Of a stretch of DNA of 64,000 bases, positions 29,139 to 37,695 are shown in pieces. The position numbers and the translations under genes were made by a program. The stretch comes from Lachnospiraceae bacterium. GTDB lineage: Bacteria > Bacillota > Clostridia > Lachnospirales > Lachnospiraceae. Position 1 is the stretch's first letter, and every line of letters begins with the position of its first letter. The stretch covers positions 1 to 64,000 of the forward strand of contig JALEJP010000019.1 in assembly GCA_022769625.1 (NCBI GenBank). Direction: 5' to 3'. The notes beneath the pieces were generated by a model. It did no database searches. It was given only the letters and a program-made list of their open reading frames with translations, and was not told the origin of the DNA.

Positions 29139-30137
29139 TTATTCATTTTGCGGGATTCCAAGATGCTGATAGGTCCGTTCCGTCACGACTCGTCCTCTTG
29201 GCGTGCGCATGAGAAATCCATTTTTAATCAGAAATGGCTCATAGACTTCCTCAATGGTTCCACTGTCCTCGCCGATGGCAGCCGCCAGTGTATCAAGTCC
29301 CACCGGACCTCCCAGAAATTTTTCAATCATCACATTCAGAATTTTGCGGTCCGTCTGATCCAGTCCGCAGGAATCCACCTCAAGCAGATCCAGCGCAAAG
29401 GATGCCACCTCACCTGTGATTCTCCCATCATACCGCACCTGGGCAAAATCACGCACACGCTTCAACAAACGATTGGCAAGCCTTGGTGTTCCCCTGGATC
29501 GTTTGGCAAGCTCTGCTGCCCCCGACGCATCAATTTCCACGTTCAGCACCCTGGCGGAACGTAGAATGATCGTCTCAAGCTCTTTCTCCGTGTAAAACTC
29601 CAGATGATGCACCACGCCAAAGCGGTCTCTGAGCGGGGCTGTCAGAAGTCCTGCTCTTGTTGTTGCCCCGATCAGCGTAAATTTGGGCAGATCCAGTCGG
29701 ATCGAGCGGGCTGCTGCGCCCTTCCCGATGACAATATCAATGGCATAATCTTCCATTGCCGGATAAAGCACTTCCTCTACCTGCCGGTTCAACCGGTGGA
29801 TCTCATCTACAAAAAGCACATCTCCTTCCTGCAGATTATTGAGAATTGCCGCCATTTCACCTGGTTTTTCAATGGCCGGACCGGAAGTAATCTTAATATT
29901 TACTCCCATCTCATTTGCAATGATACCTGCAAGAGTGGTCTTACCAAGTCCCGGTGGTCCATAAAAAAGCACATGATCCAGGGCATCCCCTCTTTGTTTT
30001 GCTGCCTGTATGTAAACCTTCAGGTTTTCTTTTGTCTTTTTCTGTCCAATGTATTCATCCAGACTCTGCGGACGCAGATTCTGTTCCGACCGGACATCCT
30101 CCTCCAGAATGTCCGTAGTAATGATTCGTTTTCCCAT
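29139..30137 (-). CDS. ruvB: Holliday junction branch migration DNA helicase RuvB
   Basis: 332 residues, normal length. AAA+ motor with Walker A GPPGLGKT near 60, Walker B FVDEIHR near 112, the Arg-finger region [15 protein letters not shown], and the C-terminal winged helix (GVDSCGLD... then RTPRGR). It drives branch migration of Holliday junctions as hexamers on RuvA. It follows ruvA by 12 bases in one operon. The start [10 protein letters not shown] follows a GAAGGGGCAGGGA site. Confidence 0.97.
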   Translation of the reverse strand: MGKRIITTDILEEDVRSEQNLRPQSLDEYIGQKKTKENLKVYIQAAKQRGDALDHVLFYGPPGLGKTTLAGIIANEMGVNIKITSGPAIEKPGEMAAILNNLQEGDVLFVDEIHRLNRQVEEVLYPAMEDYAIDIVIGKGAAARSIRLDLPKFTLIGATTRAGLLTAPLRDRFGVVHHLEFYTEKELETIILRSARVLNVEIDASGAAELAKRSRGTPRLANRLLKRVRDFAQVRYDGRITGEVASFALDLLEVDSCGLDQTDRKILNVMIEKFLGGPVGLDTLAAAIGEDSGTIEEVYEPFLIKNGFLMRTPRGRVVTERTYQHLGIPQNE

Positions 30138-30149
30138 TCCCTGCCCCTT

Positions 30150-30755
30150 CTATATCATTTTTTTCAGTGCTGCCTTCAGGATTGCCTCCGTATCCATATC
30201 CTCTGTGACTTCCGCCTGCTTCACCGCACGAAGGGCATCTGATGCGGAATATCCCAGAGCCGTCAATGCCTCCACAGCCTCCTGTCTTGCATCTGTCATG
30301 GTTTTTGACGGATTCTCTCCTTCATGCTGCAGCTTCTTTTCAAAGGCATCTTCCAGACTTAACTTGTCTTTCAGTTCCAGAATCAGTTTTTTGGCCGTCT
30401 TTGTACCAATACCAGGTGCCTTTGCGATCGTTTTTGCATCCTCTGAAAGAACAGCAAACCGCAGATCATCCGCCGAAAATACCGATAATATGCCAAGTGC
30501 CGCCTTTGGTCCAATGCCGCTTACTCCAAGCAGCATGGAAAACATCTCCAGATCATCTTTGCTTTGAAACCCATACAACTGCATCCCATCTTCCTTAACA
30601 TGAAAATATGTATGAAGCTTAACCTTTCTTCCAATATTGGGAAGCACCTGCTGCTCCCTTCCCGAGACAAACACACGGTATCCAATCCCATTTACATCCA
30701 GTACAACACTGCCTTCCGTAATATCTGCGATTTCTCCCCTTATATATGCTATCAT
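30150..30755 (-). CDS. ruvA: Holliday junction DNA helicase subunit RuvA
   Basis: 201 residues. N-terminal OB-fold (MIAYIRGEIADITEGSVVLDVNGIGYRV), helix-hairpin-helix motifs (LLGVSGIGPKAALGIL and KAPGIGTKTAKKLILEL) that contact junction DNA, and a C-terminal UBA-like domain that regulates RuvB (EAVEALTALGYSASDALRAV). GAGAGGATTTGTGA precedes the ATG. First gene of ruvAB. Confidence 0.97.
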   Translation of the reverse strand: MIAYIRGEIADITEGSVVLDVNGIGYRVFVSGREQQVLPNIGRKVKLHTYFHVKEDGMQLYGFQSKDDLEMFSMLLGVSGIGPKAALGILSVFSADDLRFAVLSEDAKTIAKAPGIGTKTAKKLILELKDKLSLEDAFEKKLQHEGENPSKTMTDARQEAVEALTALGYSASDALRAVKQAEVTEDMDTEAILKAALKKMI

Positions 30756-30901
30756 TCACAAATCCTCTCTGTTCCAACCATTACAAACTTCCATTCTGCC
30801 GTAATGCTATGATGTTGGGGTCAAAAGTCTTTGACCGCCTGATACCTGCGGATTTCTCCGCGTTTCACGCTCACGAAATCCTGAAAACATTCGAAATTCA
30901 C
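30756..30901 (-). other. Gap between cobC and ruvA with a hairpin
   Basis: About 145 bases. An imperfect hairpin GGATTTC ... GAAATCC (30850-30881, inner GCGT/ACGC) lies 20 bases past the cobC stop but has no T-run, so it is a weak candidate for transcript-end protection. No promoter was convincingly found for ruvA. Confidence 0.4.
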
Positions 30902-31501
30902 TCATTTTATGTATTCTATCACCTGTACCCTGCGTTTTTTCTGCCATGCAACCTCATCTGCCACAATATGGTATCCCTCGCCGTTTTTTATCTGCCAGTT
31001 GTAAAATGATTTCTCGGGCTCTGCGTATCGTTCCATAATACTCATAATGGTTCCTCCATGAGCCACAACAGCAGCAGATACTGCTTTTTCCCGAAAAAGT
31101 TCATTTACGATTTCAGCAAAAGCGGCTGCACACCGTTTCCGGAATTTATCCTGTTTTTCTCCCGCCGGAAATGGAAGCGTTCCATTACTGTCAATCCATC
31201 TCTGATACCGGAAGTCCTCTGCCAACTCCTGATAGTTTTTATTCTCGAAATCACCGAAATCACACTCCCGCAGACCGTCAATCGGACAGACTTTTCTATC
31301 AGGAAAGAAAATTTCGGCAGTTTCCAGACATCTTTTCAATGGGCTGGAAAATACATATGCTACGGGTGGGAAAATCCTTTTGTTCTTTCGCTCAGCCAGT
31401 TCACTCCTCCCCTGCGGGCAGAGAGGTTCATCTGTACTTCCGATATAACGTCCTTCCAGGTTGCCCCTGGTCTTTCCATGACGAATCAGATAAATCTCCA
31501 T
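30902..31501 (-). CDS. cobC: Histidine phosphatase family protein, probable alpha-ribazole phosphatase
   Basis: 199 residues. The phosphohistidine signature LIRHGKT lies at residues 5-11, the second catalytic His in VAHGGTI near 147, and FSSPLKRCLETAE is typical. In cobalamin synthesis CobC removes the phosphate from alpha-ribazole 5'-phosphate (or from adenosylcobalamin phosphate). The context (cobT, cobS, CobU-like genes directly upstream) supports that role over a general phosphoglycerate mutase. It follows the short CobU-like gene by 9 bases. Confidence 0.85.
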   Translation of the reverse strand: MEIYLIRHGKTRGNLEGRYIGSTDEPLCPQGRSELAERKNKRIFPPVAYVFSSPLKRCLETAEIFFPDRKVCPIDGLRECDFGDFENKNYQELAEDFRYQRWIDSNGTLPFPAGEKQDKFRKRCAAAFAEIVNELFREKAVSAAVVAHGGTIMSIMERYAEPEKSFYNWQIKNGEGYHIVADEVAWQKKRRVQVIEYIK

Positions 31502-31510
31502 GTCCGCTCC

Positions 31511-31891
31511 TCACTTAATCCTGGTCGGGATGCCGCATACCACACGATATACCTCCTCTGCTGCCGCTGCCGCCTGCGTACAGATACGTCCTGTGGTTTC
31601 CCGATAGTGTCTGTCAAATTGCCCGGTCGGTACCACACCATATCCGAGCTCGTTGCTGATGATGACCAGATCCGGATTTTTTTTCAGAATTTCATGCACC
31701 AAAGTGGTGGTATCCTGGTTCTTTTCCAGCATACGGCGCACATATTCATGAAAATGGCAGATTACCGGCTGTTCAAAAACAGCTTCTTTCTCACAAACCA
31801 GGCCATCTGCAAACTGTCCGGCCGGTATTCCGGTAAGTGTTTCCGCAAACTTTTTTTTCCCCTGAAAAGCGCCTCCAATAATCAGTTTCAT
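31511..31891 (-). CDS. Short CobU-like protein (second copy)
   Basis: 126 residues. It starts MKLIIGGAFQGKKKFAE, a P-loop like that of CobU (normal form GGxRSGKS) but altered, and ends VVCGIPTRIK, matching the end of the other CobU-like protein at 32760 (VVYGIALRIK). CobU activates adenosylcobinamide by kinase and guanylyltransferase steps. At 126 residues it lacks about 45 residues of the normal domain, so its activity is uncertain. The start is set by GGATAAGGAAG before the ATG; the ORF start at 31999 overlaps cobS. Both copies flank cobS. Confidence 0.7.
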   Translation of the reverse strand: MKLIIGGAFQGKKKFAETLTGIPAGQFADGLVCEKEAVFEQPVICHFHEYVRRMLEKNQDTTTLVHEILKKNPDLVIISNELGYGVVPTGQFDRHYRETTGRICTQAAAAAEEVYRVVCGIPTRIK

Positions 31892-31959
31892 CTTCCTTAT
31901 CCTTTCCATCGGCAGAATCCTGCCCGACCGCTCCTGTTCAAAACTATGGCCAACACCTG

Positions 31960-32733
31960 CTAAGCAGAATGTAACAGGATTTTCACTGTGATCACACATA
32001 CCGCCATCGCAAGTTCACAGTTCTGAAGAAAAAATCCCGCAAGATCTCCTGTAATGCCCCCAAATTTCTGGTATGCCATTCTCCGGTACCATACAAAAAC
32101 AAGTGCGGCTGCTGCAAGTGCAGCCACACCGTACACCAGGCTGACAGACAGCATCCCCGCGGCACAAAGCAGAATATAACCTGCCATCACCAGACGGACA
32201 CGTCCCTTTACCGCCATATCGGAAAAAGTGGCAGCCAGTCCCGTATTTTTAGCCATACGAAATGTTACCATTCCAAATCCGCTCAATGCACGCGAAAGTA
32301 TAAATCCGATTGCCAGCACCTGAAGTGTCTCCGTATTCGCTTCCGAATAAATACCATAATCCAGTACAAACCAGCAGATTCCAACGATAATCGCAAAAGC
32401 ACCCGCATGGGAATCCTTCAGAATCTCCAGCTTTTCGTCTTTTGACTTGTAGGAACTCAAAGCATCAGCAGTATCCAGAAGACCGTCAAGATGAATCCCC
32501 CCGCTGATCAGTACCGGAATCAGTATCAGCACTGCCGTAAAAAGCGGACTTCCGGAGAGTATGGATCCTGCCAGATAATTCCAGATCAATGTTACTGCGC
32601 CGATCACAGCACCCACTGCCGGAAAAAAACAGATACAATATTTCATACTTTCCCTGGTCCATTCTACCTGCGGCACCGGAATTTTCGAATACATCGAAAA
32701 AGCAACACACAGGCTTCTTCCAATATTTTTCAT
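31960..32733 (-). CDS. cobS: Adenosylcobinamide-GDP ribazoletransferase
   Basis: 257 residues, membrane protein with about six helices. It joins activated cobinamide and alpha-ribazole phosphate to complete the corrinoid. The family motifs are visible: FSMYSKIPVP near the start, and GGIHLDGLLDTADALSS followed by LKDSHAGAFA, the Asp-rich binding site. The start MKNIGRSLC follows AAAGGTGACAGTT; a GTG three codons upstream is possible but overlaps that site. Confidence 0.93.
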   Translation of the reverse strand: MKNIGRSLCVAFSMYSKIPVPQVEWTRESMKYCICFFPAVGAVIGAVTLIWNYLAGSILSGSPLFTAVLILIPVLISGGIHLDGLLDTADALSSYKSKDEKLEILKDSHAGAFAIIVGICWFVLDYGIYSEANTETLQVLAIGFILSRALSGFGMVTFRMAKNTGLAATFSDMAVKGRVRLVMAGYILLCAAGMLSVSLVYGVAALAAAALVFVWYRRMAYQKFGGITGDLAGFFLQNCELAMAVCVITVKILLHSA

Positions 32734-32759
32734 AACTGTCACCTTTGCTGTTCTTACCG

Positions 32760-33272
32760 TTATTTGATTCGCAGTGCAATTCCATACACCACTTCATAAC
32801 AGGCATCGGAAATCTCTGCAAGATACCTGTTGATATTTCCAAGTACCTCCATATAATAGCGTGTTTCCGGATCATATTCCATCCCGTCCGAAAAGATTTC
32901 ATTTGTCACTACACAGACATCTCTTGCCAGTTCTTTCAAATGCATCAGTCCGCATCTTATCGCCTCCTCTGTCGCTTTTCCTGCTCCCCCGGGCGAAAAA
33001 AGTTCATTTGCTGTCAGATTGGACAAGCATTCCAGAAGTACGACGCTGTCTTTGGGAATGTCTGCATGCGCAAGATCCGTATAACACTCCAATGTCTCAA
33101 ACCTCTTATCGCTGCGCATCCTGCGGTGTCGTTCCACTCTCCTCCTGCTTTCCTCATCGTAACACATCATCGTAGCCACATACAGTCGCTTTCCCTCACC
33201 AAACTCAACGATCTTCTGTTCCGCAAAAGCGGATTTACCGCTTCCGCTGCCGCCAGTCACTGTAATAAACAT
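32760..33272 (-). CDS. cobU: Bifunctional adenosylcobinamide kinase / adenosylcobinamide-phosphate guanylyltransferase
   Basis: 170 residues. The P-loop is intact (VTGGSGSGKSAFAE, residues 5-18), followed by RLYVATM, a region with His (RRRVERHRRMR) that is guanylylated in CobU, and LLECLSNLTANEL. The end of the domain, SDACYEVVYGIALRIK, corresponds to the last beta strands of CobU. GGAGCGTT precedes the ATG, 15 bases past the cobT stop. It works between cobinamide salvage and CobS. This is the more complete of two CobU-like genes here. Confidence 0.85.
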   Translation of the reverse strand: MFITVTGGSGSGKSAFAEQKIVEFGEGKRLYVATMMCYDEESRRRVERHRRMRSDKRFETLECYTDLAHADIPKDSVVLLECLSNLTANELFSPGGAGKATEEAIRCGLMHLKELARDVCVVTNEIFSDGMEYDPETRYYMEVLGNINRYLAEISDACYEVVYGIALRIK

Positions 33273-33287
33273 AACGCTCCGTTTCCA

Positions 33288-34337
33288 TCAGCTCAATGGC
33301 TGATACTGTTCAATACTTGCTTCCTCAAAGGTGCTCATACTGTTGTAGACCGCACAAGCCAGATCCAGGATCGGGAATAAAGTCACTGCACCGGTACCTT
33401 CCCCGAGACGCATTTCGCAGTCCAGAGCCGCCTCAAGACCCATACGTTCAAGAAGCATCTGTGCAGCAGGTTCCTTGGAAATATGGGATGCAAGCATATA
33501 ATCCACACACTGCGGACAGATCACGTAAGCCGCCATGGCTGCGGCAGCAGAAATGATCCCGTCTATCACCACCGGCATACCTTTCGCCGCTCCACCAAGA
33601 AACAATCCGGCCATTCCGGCCAGATCAAAGCCGCCCACTTTTGCAAGGACATCGATCCCATCTTCCGGATTGGGACGGTTAACCTCAATGGCCCGATGAA
33701 TAGCAGAAATCTTCCTCGTCAGTCCTGCTGTGGAAAGACCAGCCCCTCTCCCGGTTACCATCTCAACCGGAATATCCAGAAAAACTGCAGCTAACGCACT
33801 GCTGGTGGTGGTATTTCCGATTCCCATCTCACCAGTTGCAATGATCCGATAGCCCGTATCCTTTAATTCACCTGCAATGCGAATGCCGGTCTCAATGGCC
33901 TGGATTGCTTCTGAGCGAGTCATGGCAGGCCCTTTTGTCATATTCCGTGTTCCATAAGCTACCTTTTCATTTCGCAAAGCAGTATCTCGGGCAATTCCAA
34001 TATCAATCGGAAACATGTCTGTTCCGGTCACCTGACACATAATGCTGGACGTAGCCTTTCCTGTCAGGAAATTTTCTGACACGATCGCTGTAACATCCTG
34101 ACCGGACTGGGTAACTCCTTCTTCCACAACCCCATTATCTGCGCACATGACAACCAGAGCCTTTTTCTCCAGATCAATCTTGCTGCTGCCCGTCATTCCG
34201 GCAATCTTAATCAGATAATCCTCCATCTTTCCAAGACTGTGCAATGGTTTTGCAATCCCGTCCCAATGGCGCCTGCAGGCCTCCATCGCCTCATCTGACG
34301 GTGCCTTTATCTTTTTCAATGTTTCTTCCAGAATCAT
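33288..34337 (-). CDS. cobT: Nicotinate-nucleotide--dimethylbenzimidazole phosphoribosyltransferase
   Basis: 349 residues, normal length. It makes alpha-ribazole phosphate from nicotinate mononucleotide and a lower-ligand base such as dimethylbenzimidazole. The signatures MCADNGVVEEGVTQSG near residue 70, GEMGIGNTTTSSAL near 172, and GGFDLAGMAGLFLGGA are classic CobT. The start MILEETLKKI follows GGCGGAGAAAG; the ORF start 18 codons upstream has no such site. First gene of the cobT-cobU-cobS-CobU-like-cobC run. The lower-ligand base used cannot be read from sequence. Confidence 0.95.
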   Translation of the reverse strand: MILEETLKKIKAPSDEAMEACRRHWDGIAKPLHSLGKMEDYLIKIAGMTGSSKIDLEKKALVVMCADNGVVEEGVTQSGQDVTAIVSENFLTGKATSSIMCQVTGTDMFPIDIGIARDTALRNEKVAYGTRNMTKGPAMTRSEAIQAIETGIRIAGELKDTGYRIIATGEMGIGNTTTSSALAAVFLDIPVEMVTGRGAGLSTAGLTRKISAIHRAIEVNRPNPEDGIDVLAKVGGFDLAGMAGLFLGGAAKGMPVVIDGIISAAAAMAAYVICPQCVDYMLASHISKEPAAQMLLERMGLEAALDCEMRLGEGTGAVTLFPILDLACAVYNSMSTFEEASIEQYQPLS

Positions 34338-34421
34338 CTTTCTCCGCCTTTCTGCATGCAGGTTTCCATCTGCATCTTCACTGCTCCTCATTATAGCAGG
34401 AAAAAATCAGGTCTGCAACAA

Positions 34422-34468
34422 AGAAAAAGCAGCCAGATCATACAGAAAACTCTGCATACTCTGGCTGC
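34422..34468 (-). terminator. Terminator of the repeat-protein gene
   Basis: GCAGCCAGA ... TCTGGCTGC type stem (GCAGCCAG / CTGGCTGC), followed on the minus strand by TTTTTCTTTG; 40 bases past the gene stop. It separates this gene from cobT. Confidence 0.85.
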
Positions 34469-34508
34469 ATATGTAATCAATCCCAAATATCCTGCGGGAT
34501 CATTCCTC

Positions 34509-35939
34509 CTACAGAAGAGACAAAGCAAGGGACAGCTCCTGTCTGTAACGTGTGGTGTATGCCGGGTAGGTTTTCATCCGGTAGGAATAAAGTTTTTCCA
34601 GAAACTGCCTGTCCGTGGTACTGTTTTTGATGCCGGCTGCTTTCACCGCACCGGCGGCCGTCCACTGTCCATGCTGAATAGAATAGCTGAATACCGCACC
34701 TTTGACCACATCCGGTCTGGCAGACATGGAAATGCCAAATTTCGTTTTGAGATATTTCTCAGTCACATCATAGTATTCCTTCTTTGCAAAAGCATCCTGA
34801 TAGGAAGCAAATCCTTTCGGCGATCGGTTGTAGATCGTACGCCATGCCGAATAAAATTTTGTATTTCCCTGTAATTTGGACTTTTCCGCATCGGTATAGG
34901 CTGCATATTTTTTAAATTCCGCAAAGAACGTCGGATTGCTGGCATAGCAATATTTGACAAAAGGAAGGAGAGAATACCGGTAATCAAACTGATATTTTCC
35001 GCAGGCATTTCCATGATCTCCCCCCACCTGCGCATAAGCAGCCGTCCCTGATTCAAAGGTTGTAAAAAACAGAATCTTGTCCGTAACTTCTGCATCATTA
35101 TCCGAGAAATTGGCTGTACATCTGCCGTTTATATCAATATTGTAAACTACACCATCTATCGTAACCGCTTTACTTCTCTGCATAACACCCTTGGTATTGA
35201 AATAGTAAGTAATGCGGTTCACCGATGCCAGGCCAACGCTCATCGCGCCGCCTTCCTCCGGATCCAGATAATAGCGTTTTCCTTTTTTATCCAGCCATCC
35301 GGTCTGCTGAACACCGCTTTCGGAAAAATAATATTTTTTCCCGTCTATCGTCTGCCAGCCTGACACGCGCCTGTATTTACTGTCAGCATAATAAATCTTA
35401 CCGCCAACGGAAAACCAGCCGATGGAACATTTTCCAGTCTTTTTCTGAAAATAATAGTAATTCTTATTAATCTTTCGCCAGCCGGTCAGCATGTAACCGC
35501 CACCTGACTTTGTAAAATAGTAACGACATCCATCAATGGTTCTCCAGCCGCTGGCGCGCACACCTCCTGTGGCAGGATCCAGATAGTATTTCTTTTTCCC
35601 AATCTTTAACCAGCCCAGCTTCTTTTCGCCCTTTTTGGAATAATAATACCATCTTTTCTGAATACAGATCCAGCCGCCTTTAAAATTGGGAATCCACTTT
35701 CCGTCCTCCCCAACAAAGTATTTCCCAACCCACTGATTTCTGGTAAGCGACCCGTCCTCTCCGGCGTAATAATCACCAACCCACTTGTTTTGAATCCGTT
35801 CGGTTCCCTGATATGCGTAATATACCCCGTCTACTTCCTTCCATTTTGCCTTCTGTGCTGCTTCTGCCTTTCCAGGCACACAAAGCACTGCTGTCATCAG
35901 CACAAAAACGGCAAGAAGAATCTTCCTCTTCTCCTTCAT
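34509..35939 (-). CDS. Secreted protein with choline-binding-type repeats and a C-terminal glycosidase-like domain
   Basis: 476 residues. Signal peptide at residues 1-27 (KILLAVFVLMTAVLCVPGKAEA). Residues about 35-280 hold roughly ten repeats of the Trp/Tyr/Gly-rich kind (GWRTIDGCRYYF, GWFSVGGKIYY, GWQTIDGKKYYF) known from cell-wall-binding proteins. The last 190 residues contain FFTTFESGTAAYAQVGGDHG and HGQWTAAGAVKAAG and resemble the muramidase- or transglycosylase-like domain of such proteins; Glu in FESG could be catalytic. GGAAGGACTACAT precedes the ATG at 35939. It probably binds and remodels the wall; enzymatic activity is inferred. Confidence 0.75.
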   Translation of the reverse strand: MKEKRKILLAVFVLMTAVLCVPGKAEAAQKAKWKEVDGVYYAYQGTERIQNKWVGDYYAGEDGSLTRNQWVGKYFVGEDGKWIPNFKGGWICIQKRWYYYSKKGEKKLGWLKIGKKKYYLDPATGGVRASGWRTIDGCRYYFTKSGGGYMLTGWRKINKNYYYFQKKTGKCSIGWFSVGGKIYYADSKYRRVSGWQTIDGKKYYFSESGVQQTGWLDKKGKRYYLDPEEGGAMSVGLASVNRITYYFNTKGVMQRSKAVTIDGVVYNIDINGRCTANFSDNDAEVTDKILFFTTFESGTAAYAQVGGDHGNACGKYQFDYRYSLLPFVKYCYASNPTFFAEFKKYAAYTDAEKSKLQGNTKFYSAWRTIYNRSPKGFASYQDAFAKKEYYDVTEKYLKTKFGISMSARPDVVKGAVFSYSIQHGQWTAAGAVKAAGIKNSTTDRQFLEKLYSYRMKTYPAYTTRYRQELSLALSLL

Positions 35940-36001
35940 ATGTAGTCCTTCCATACGTTCTTTGTTATTAAATATTACAAAATTGTTAAATATTTTAATC
36001 T

Positions 36002-36030
36002 ATTATAACGTATTTCTTATCGTTTGTCAA
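36002..36030 (-). promoter_or_regulatory. Strong promoter of the repeat-protein gene
   Basis: TTGACA, 17-base spacer, TATAAT on the minus strand: an exact consensus promoter, about 60 bases before the start codon. Confidence 0.85.
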
Positions 36031-36114
36031 ATCTTTTGCCTGTGCTGACGGCAGCTCACGCCAGGCCGCCGACTGCTTTCGGCAGATTGGTGTAAGCCGC
36101 CCGTTTCTCCTGTT

Positions 36115-37584
36115 TCATATGATAATACAAATAATCCTTCCATTGGACTCATTCACGATTTTCTTCATGGTCTCCTGCAGTTTATTCTGACTCTCCTCCC
36201 CGATCATTGCAAGTTTTGTCCGAATCCCGTCTTCCACCAGCTGACTGACTGATTTCCCAAAAATATTCGTATCCCAGATTCCATTTTCTTTTTTTGCATT
36301 TTCTTCAATATATGCAACCAGATCCCTGGCCTGCTGCTCACTTCCAACAATCGGTGCAATCTCCGTTTCAATATCCGCGCGTATCAGATGAATCGATGGA
36401 CTATATGCTTTGATCTTTACCCCATATCTGGATCCCTGTTTCATGACGACGGGTGCCTCAAGCGTTATATCCTCTTTTTCCGGTGTGATCACGCCATATC
36501 CGCAGCCTTTCACAGAAGTCAGAGCATCCTGTACACTCTCGTATTCTTTTCGCTTGTCAGAAAGCTCCTTTATCATTGAGATCAGCTGATATTCTCCATT
36601 GATCTCCACTCCGGCCATCTGACTGAGCATCTCATAATAATATCGCTCCTCCACTTCCAGACGCACCTGGACACTTCCATCCGCCAGAGAAATGTTTTCC
36701 AGCTTACTTTTTTCCACATAATCACATTGCAGCATGATTCTTTCCTGCGTCACATCCCGTATCGTTCCAAGATTTTCAAAAATCTGAACAATGGCTTCCA
36801 GAATGGCCTTTTTCACGGGATGTTCTTCCGAAAGAGTTTCGATCCACCGCGGCACAAAATACTCAATTCTGGTCAACGGAAACGCGCAAAGCAGCTGCAT
36901 CAGAACTTTACGTATATCCTCTTCCTTCATCTGTTCACAGTTCACCGGTACAACAGCAGAACCATACTTTTTCTCCAATTGCTCTGACAGAGCTTTTGTC
37001 TCTGCAGAATATGGCTTTTGAGAGTTCAGAACGATCACAAAGGGCTTTCCTGTTTTTCGAAGTTCTGCCACCGTCTTTTCCTCTGCTCCAATGTAGGCTG
37101 ATCGTTCAAAATCACCGGTACTCCCATCTGTGGTCACCAGTATTCCGACTGTGGCATGATCCCGGATTACTTTTCCGGTTCCGATCTCTGCCGCCTGCGG
37201 AAAGGGAATTGCCTCTTTTGACCAGGGTGTTTTCACCATGCGCACCTGATTGTTTTCGTCCAGTCCAAAAGCTCCGTCGATCACAAATCCGACACAGTCA
37301 ATCAATCGAATTCTGGCACGTACTCCTTCCTCCAGCTCTACTTCAGCAGCCTTAGCCGGCACAAATTTCGGTTCCACTGTTGTGATCGTCTTCCCGCCGC
37401 CGCTTACTGGAAGTTCATCCTTCAATGCACTGCTGTTTTCATCCGAAATATGCGGCAGTACAAGCTGTTCCATAAACCTACGGACGAACGTGGATTTTCC
37501 GCTCCGAACCGGACCCACCACACCTATGTAGATTTCGCCCTTTGTTCTCGCCTGTATGTCCCGATACAGATGAAATGTATCCAT
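36115..37584 (-). CDS. spoIVA: Stage IV sporulation protein A (spore coat morphogenetic ATPase)
   Basis: 489 residues, near the usual 492. It polymerises with ATP hydrolysis into the base layer of the spore coat. P-loop GVVGPVRSGKST at residues 22-33, the switch-like LIDCVGFV near 94, and the conserved C-terminus NGRIICIII are all present. Made in the mother cell under sigma E in Bacillus. GAGGGGGTAAATTT precedes the ATG, and this site is caught in a perfect hairpin (see separate entry). Confidence 0.97.
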   Translation of the reverse strand: MDTFHLYRDIQARTKGEIYIGVVGPVRSGKSTFVRRFMEQLVLPHISDENSSALKDELPVSGGGKTITTVEPKFVPAKAAEVELEEGVRARIRLIDCVGFVIDGAFGLDENNQVRMVKTPWSKEAIPFPQAAEIGTGKVIRDHATVGILVTTDGSTGDFERSAYIGAEEKTVAELRKTGKPFVIVLNSQKPYSAETKALSEQLEKKYGSAVVPVNCEQMKEEDIRKVLMQLLCAFPLTRIEYFVPRWIETLSEEHPVKKAILEAIVQIFENLGTIRDVTQERIMLQCDYVEKSKLENISLADGSVQVRLEVEERYYYEMLSQMAGVEINGEYQLISMIKELSDKRKEYESVQDALTSVKGCGYGVITPEKEDITLEAPVVMKQGSRYGVKIKAYSPSIHLIRADIETEIAPIVGSEQQARDLVAYIEENAKKENGIWDTNIFGKSVSQLVEDGIRTKLAMIGEESQNKLQETMKKIVNESNGRIICIII

Positions 37585-37591
37585 AAATTTA

Positions 37592-37627
37592 CCCCCTCGC
37601 TGTACTGATAAAGCATATGCGAGGGGG
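37592..37627 (-). promoter_or_regulatory. Hairpin that covers the spoIVA ribosome binding site
   Basis: CCCCCTCGC and GCGAGGGGG form a perfect 9-bp stem with an 18-base loop. On the minus strand the second arm contains the AGGGGG ribosome binding site, 7 bases from the ATG. On the plus strand the same hairpin is followed by TTTTTCTTT, so it may instead act as a terminator for plus-strand transcripts. No terminator of other form separates hydA from spoIVA. Confidence 0.7.
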
Positions 37628-37695
37628 TTTTTCTTTATGCTATATGTTTCCTGTGATATCCGATACCAGTCAGGTCAACGTCTCCGATTTGTCAT

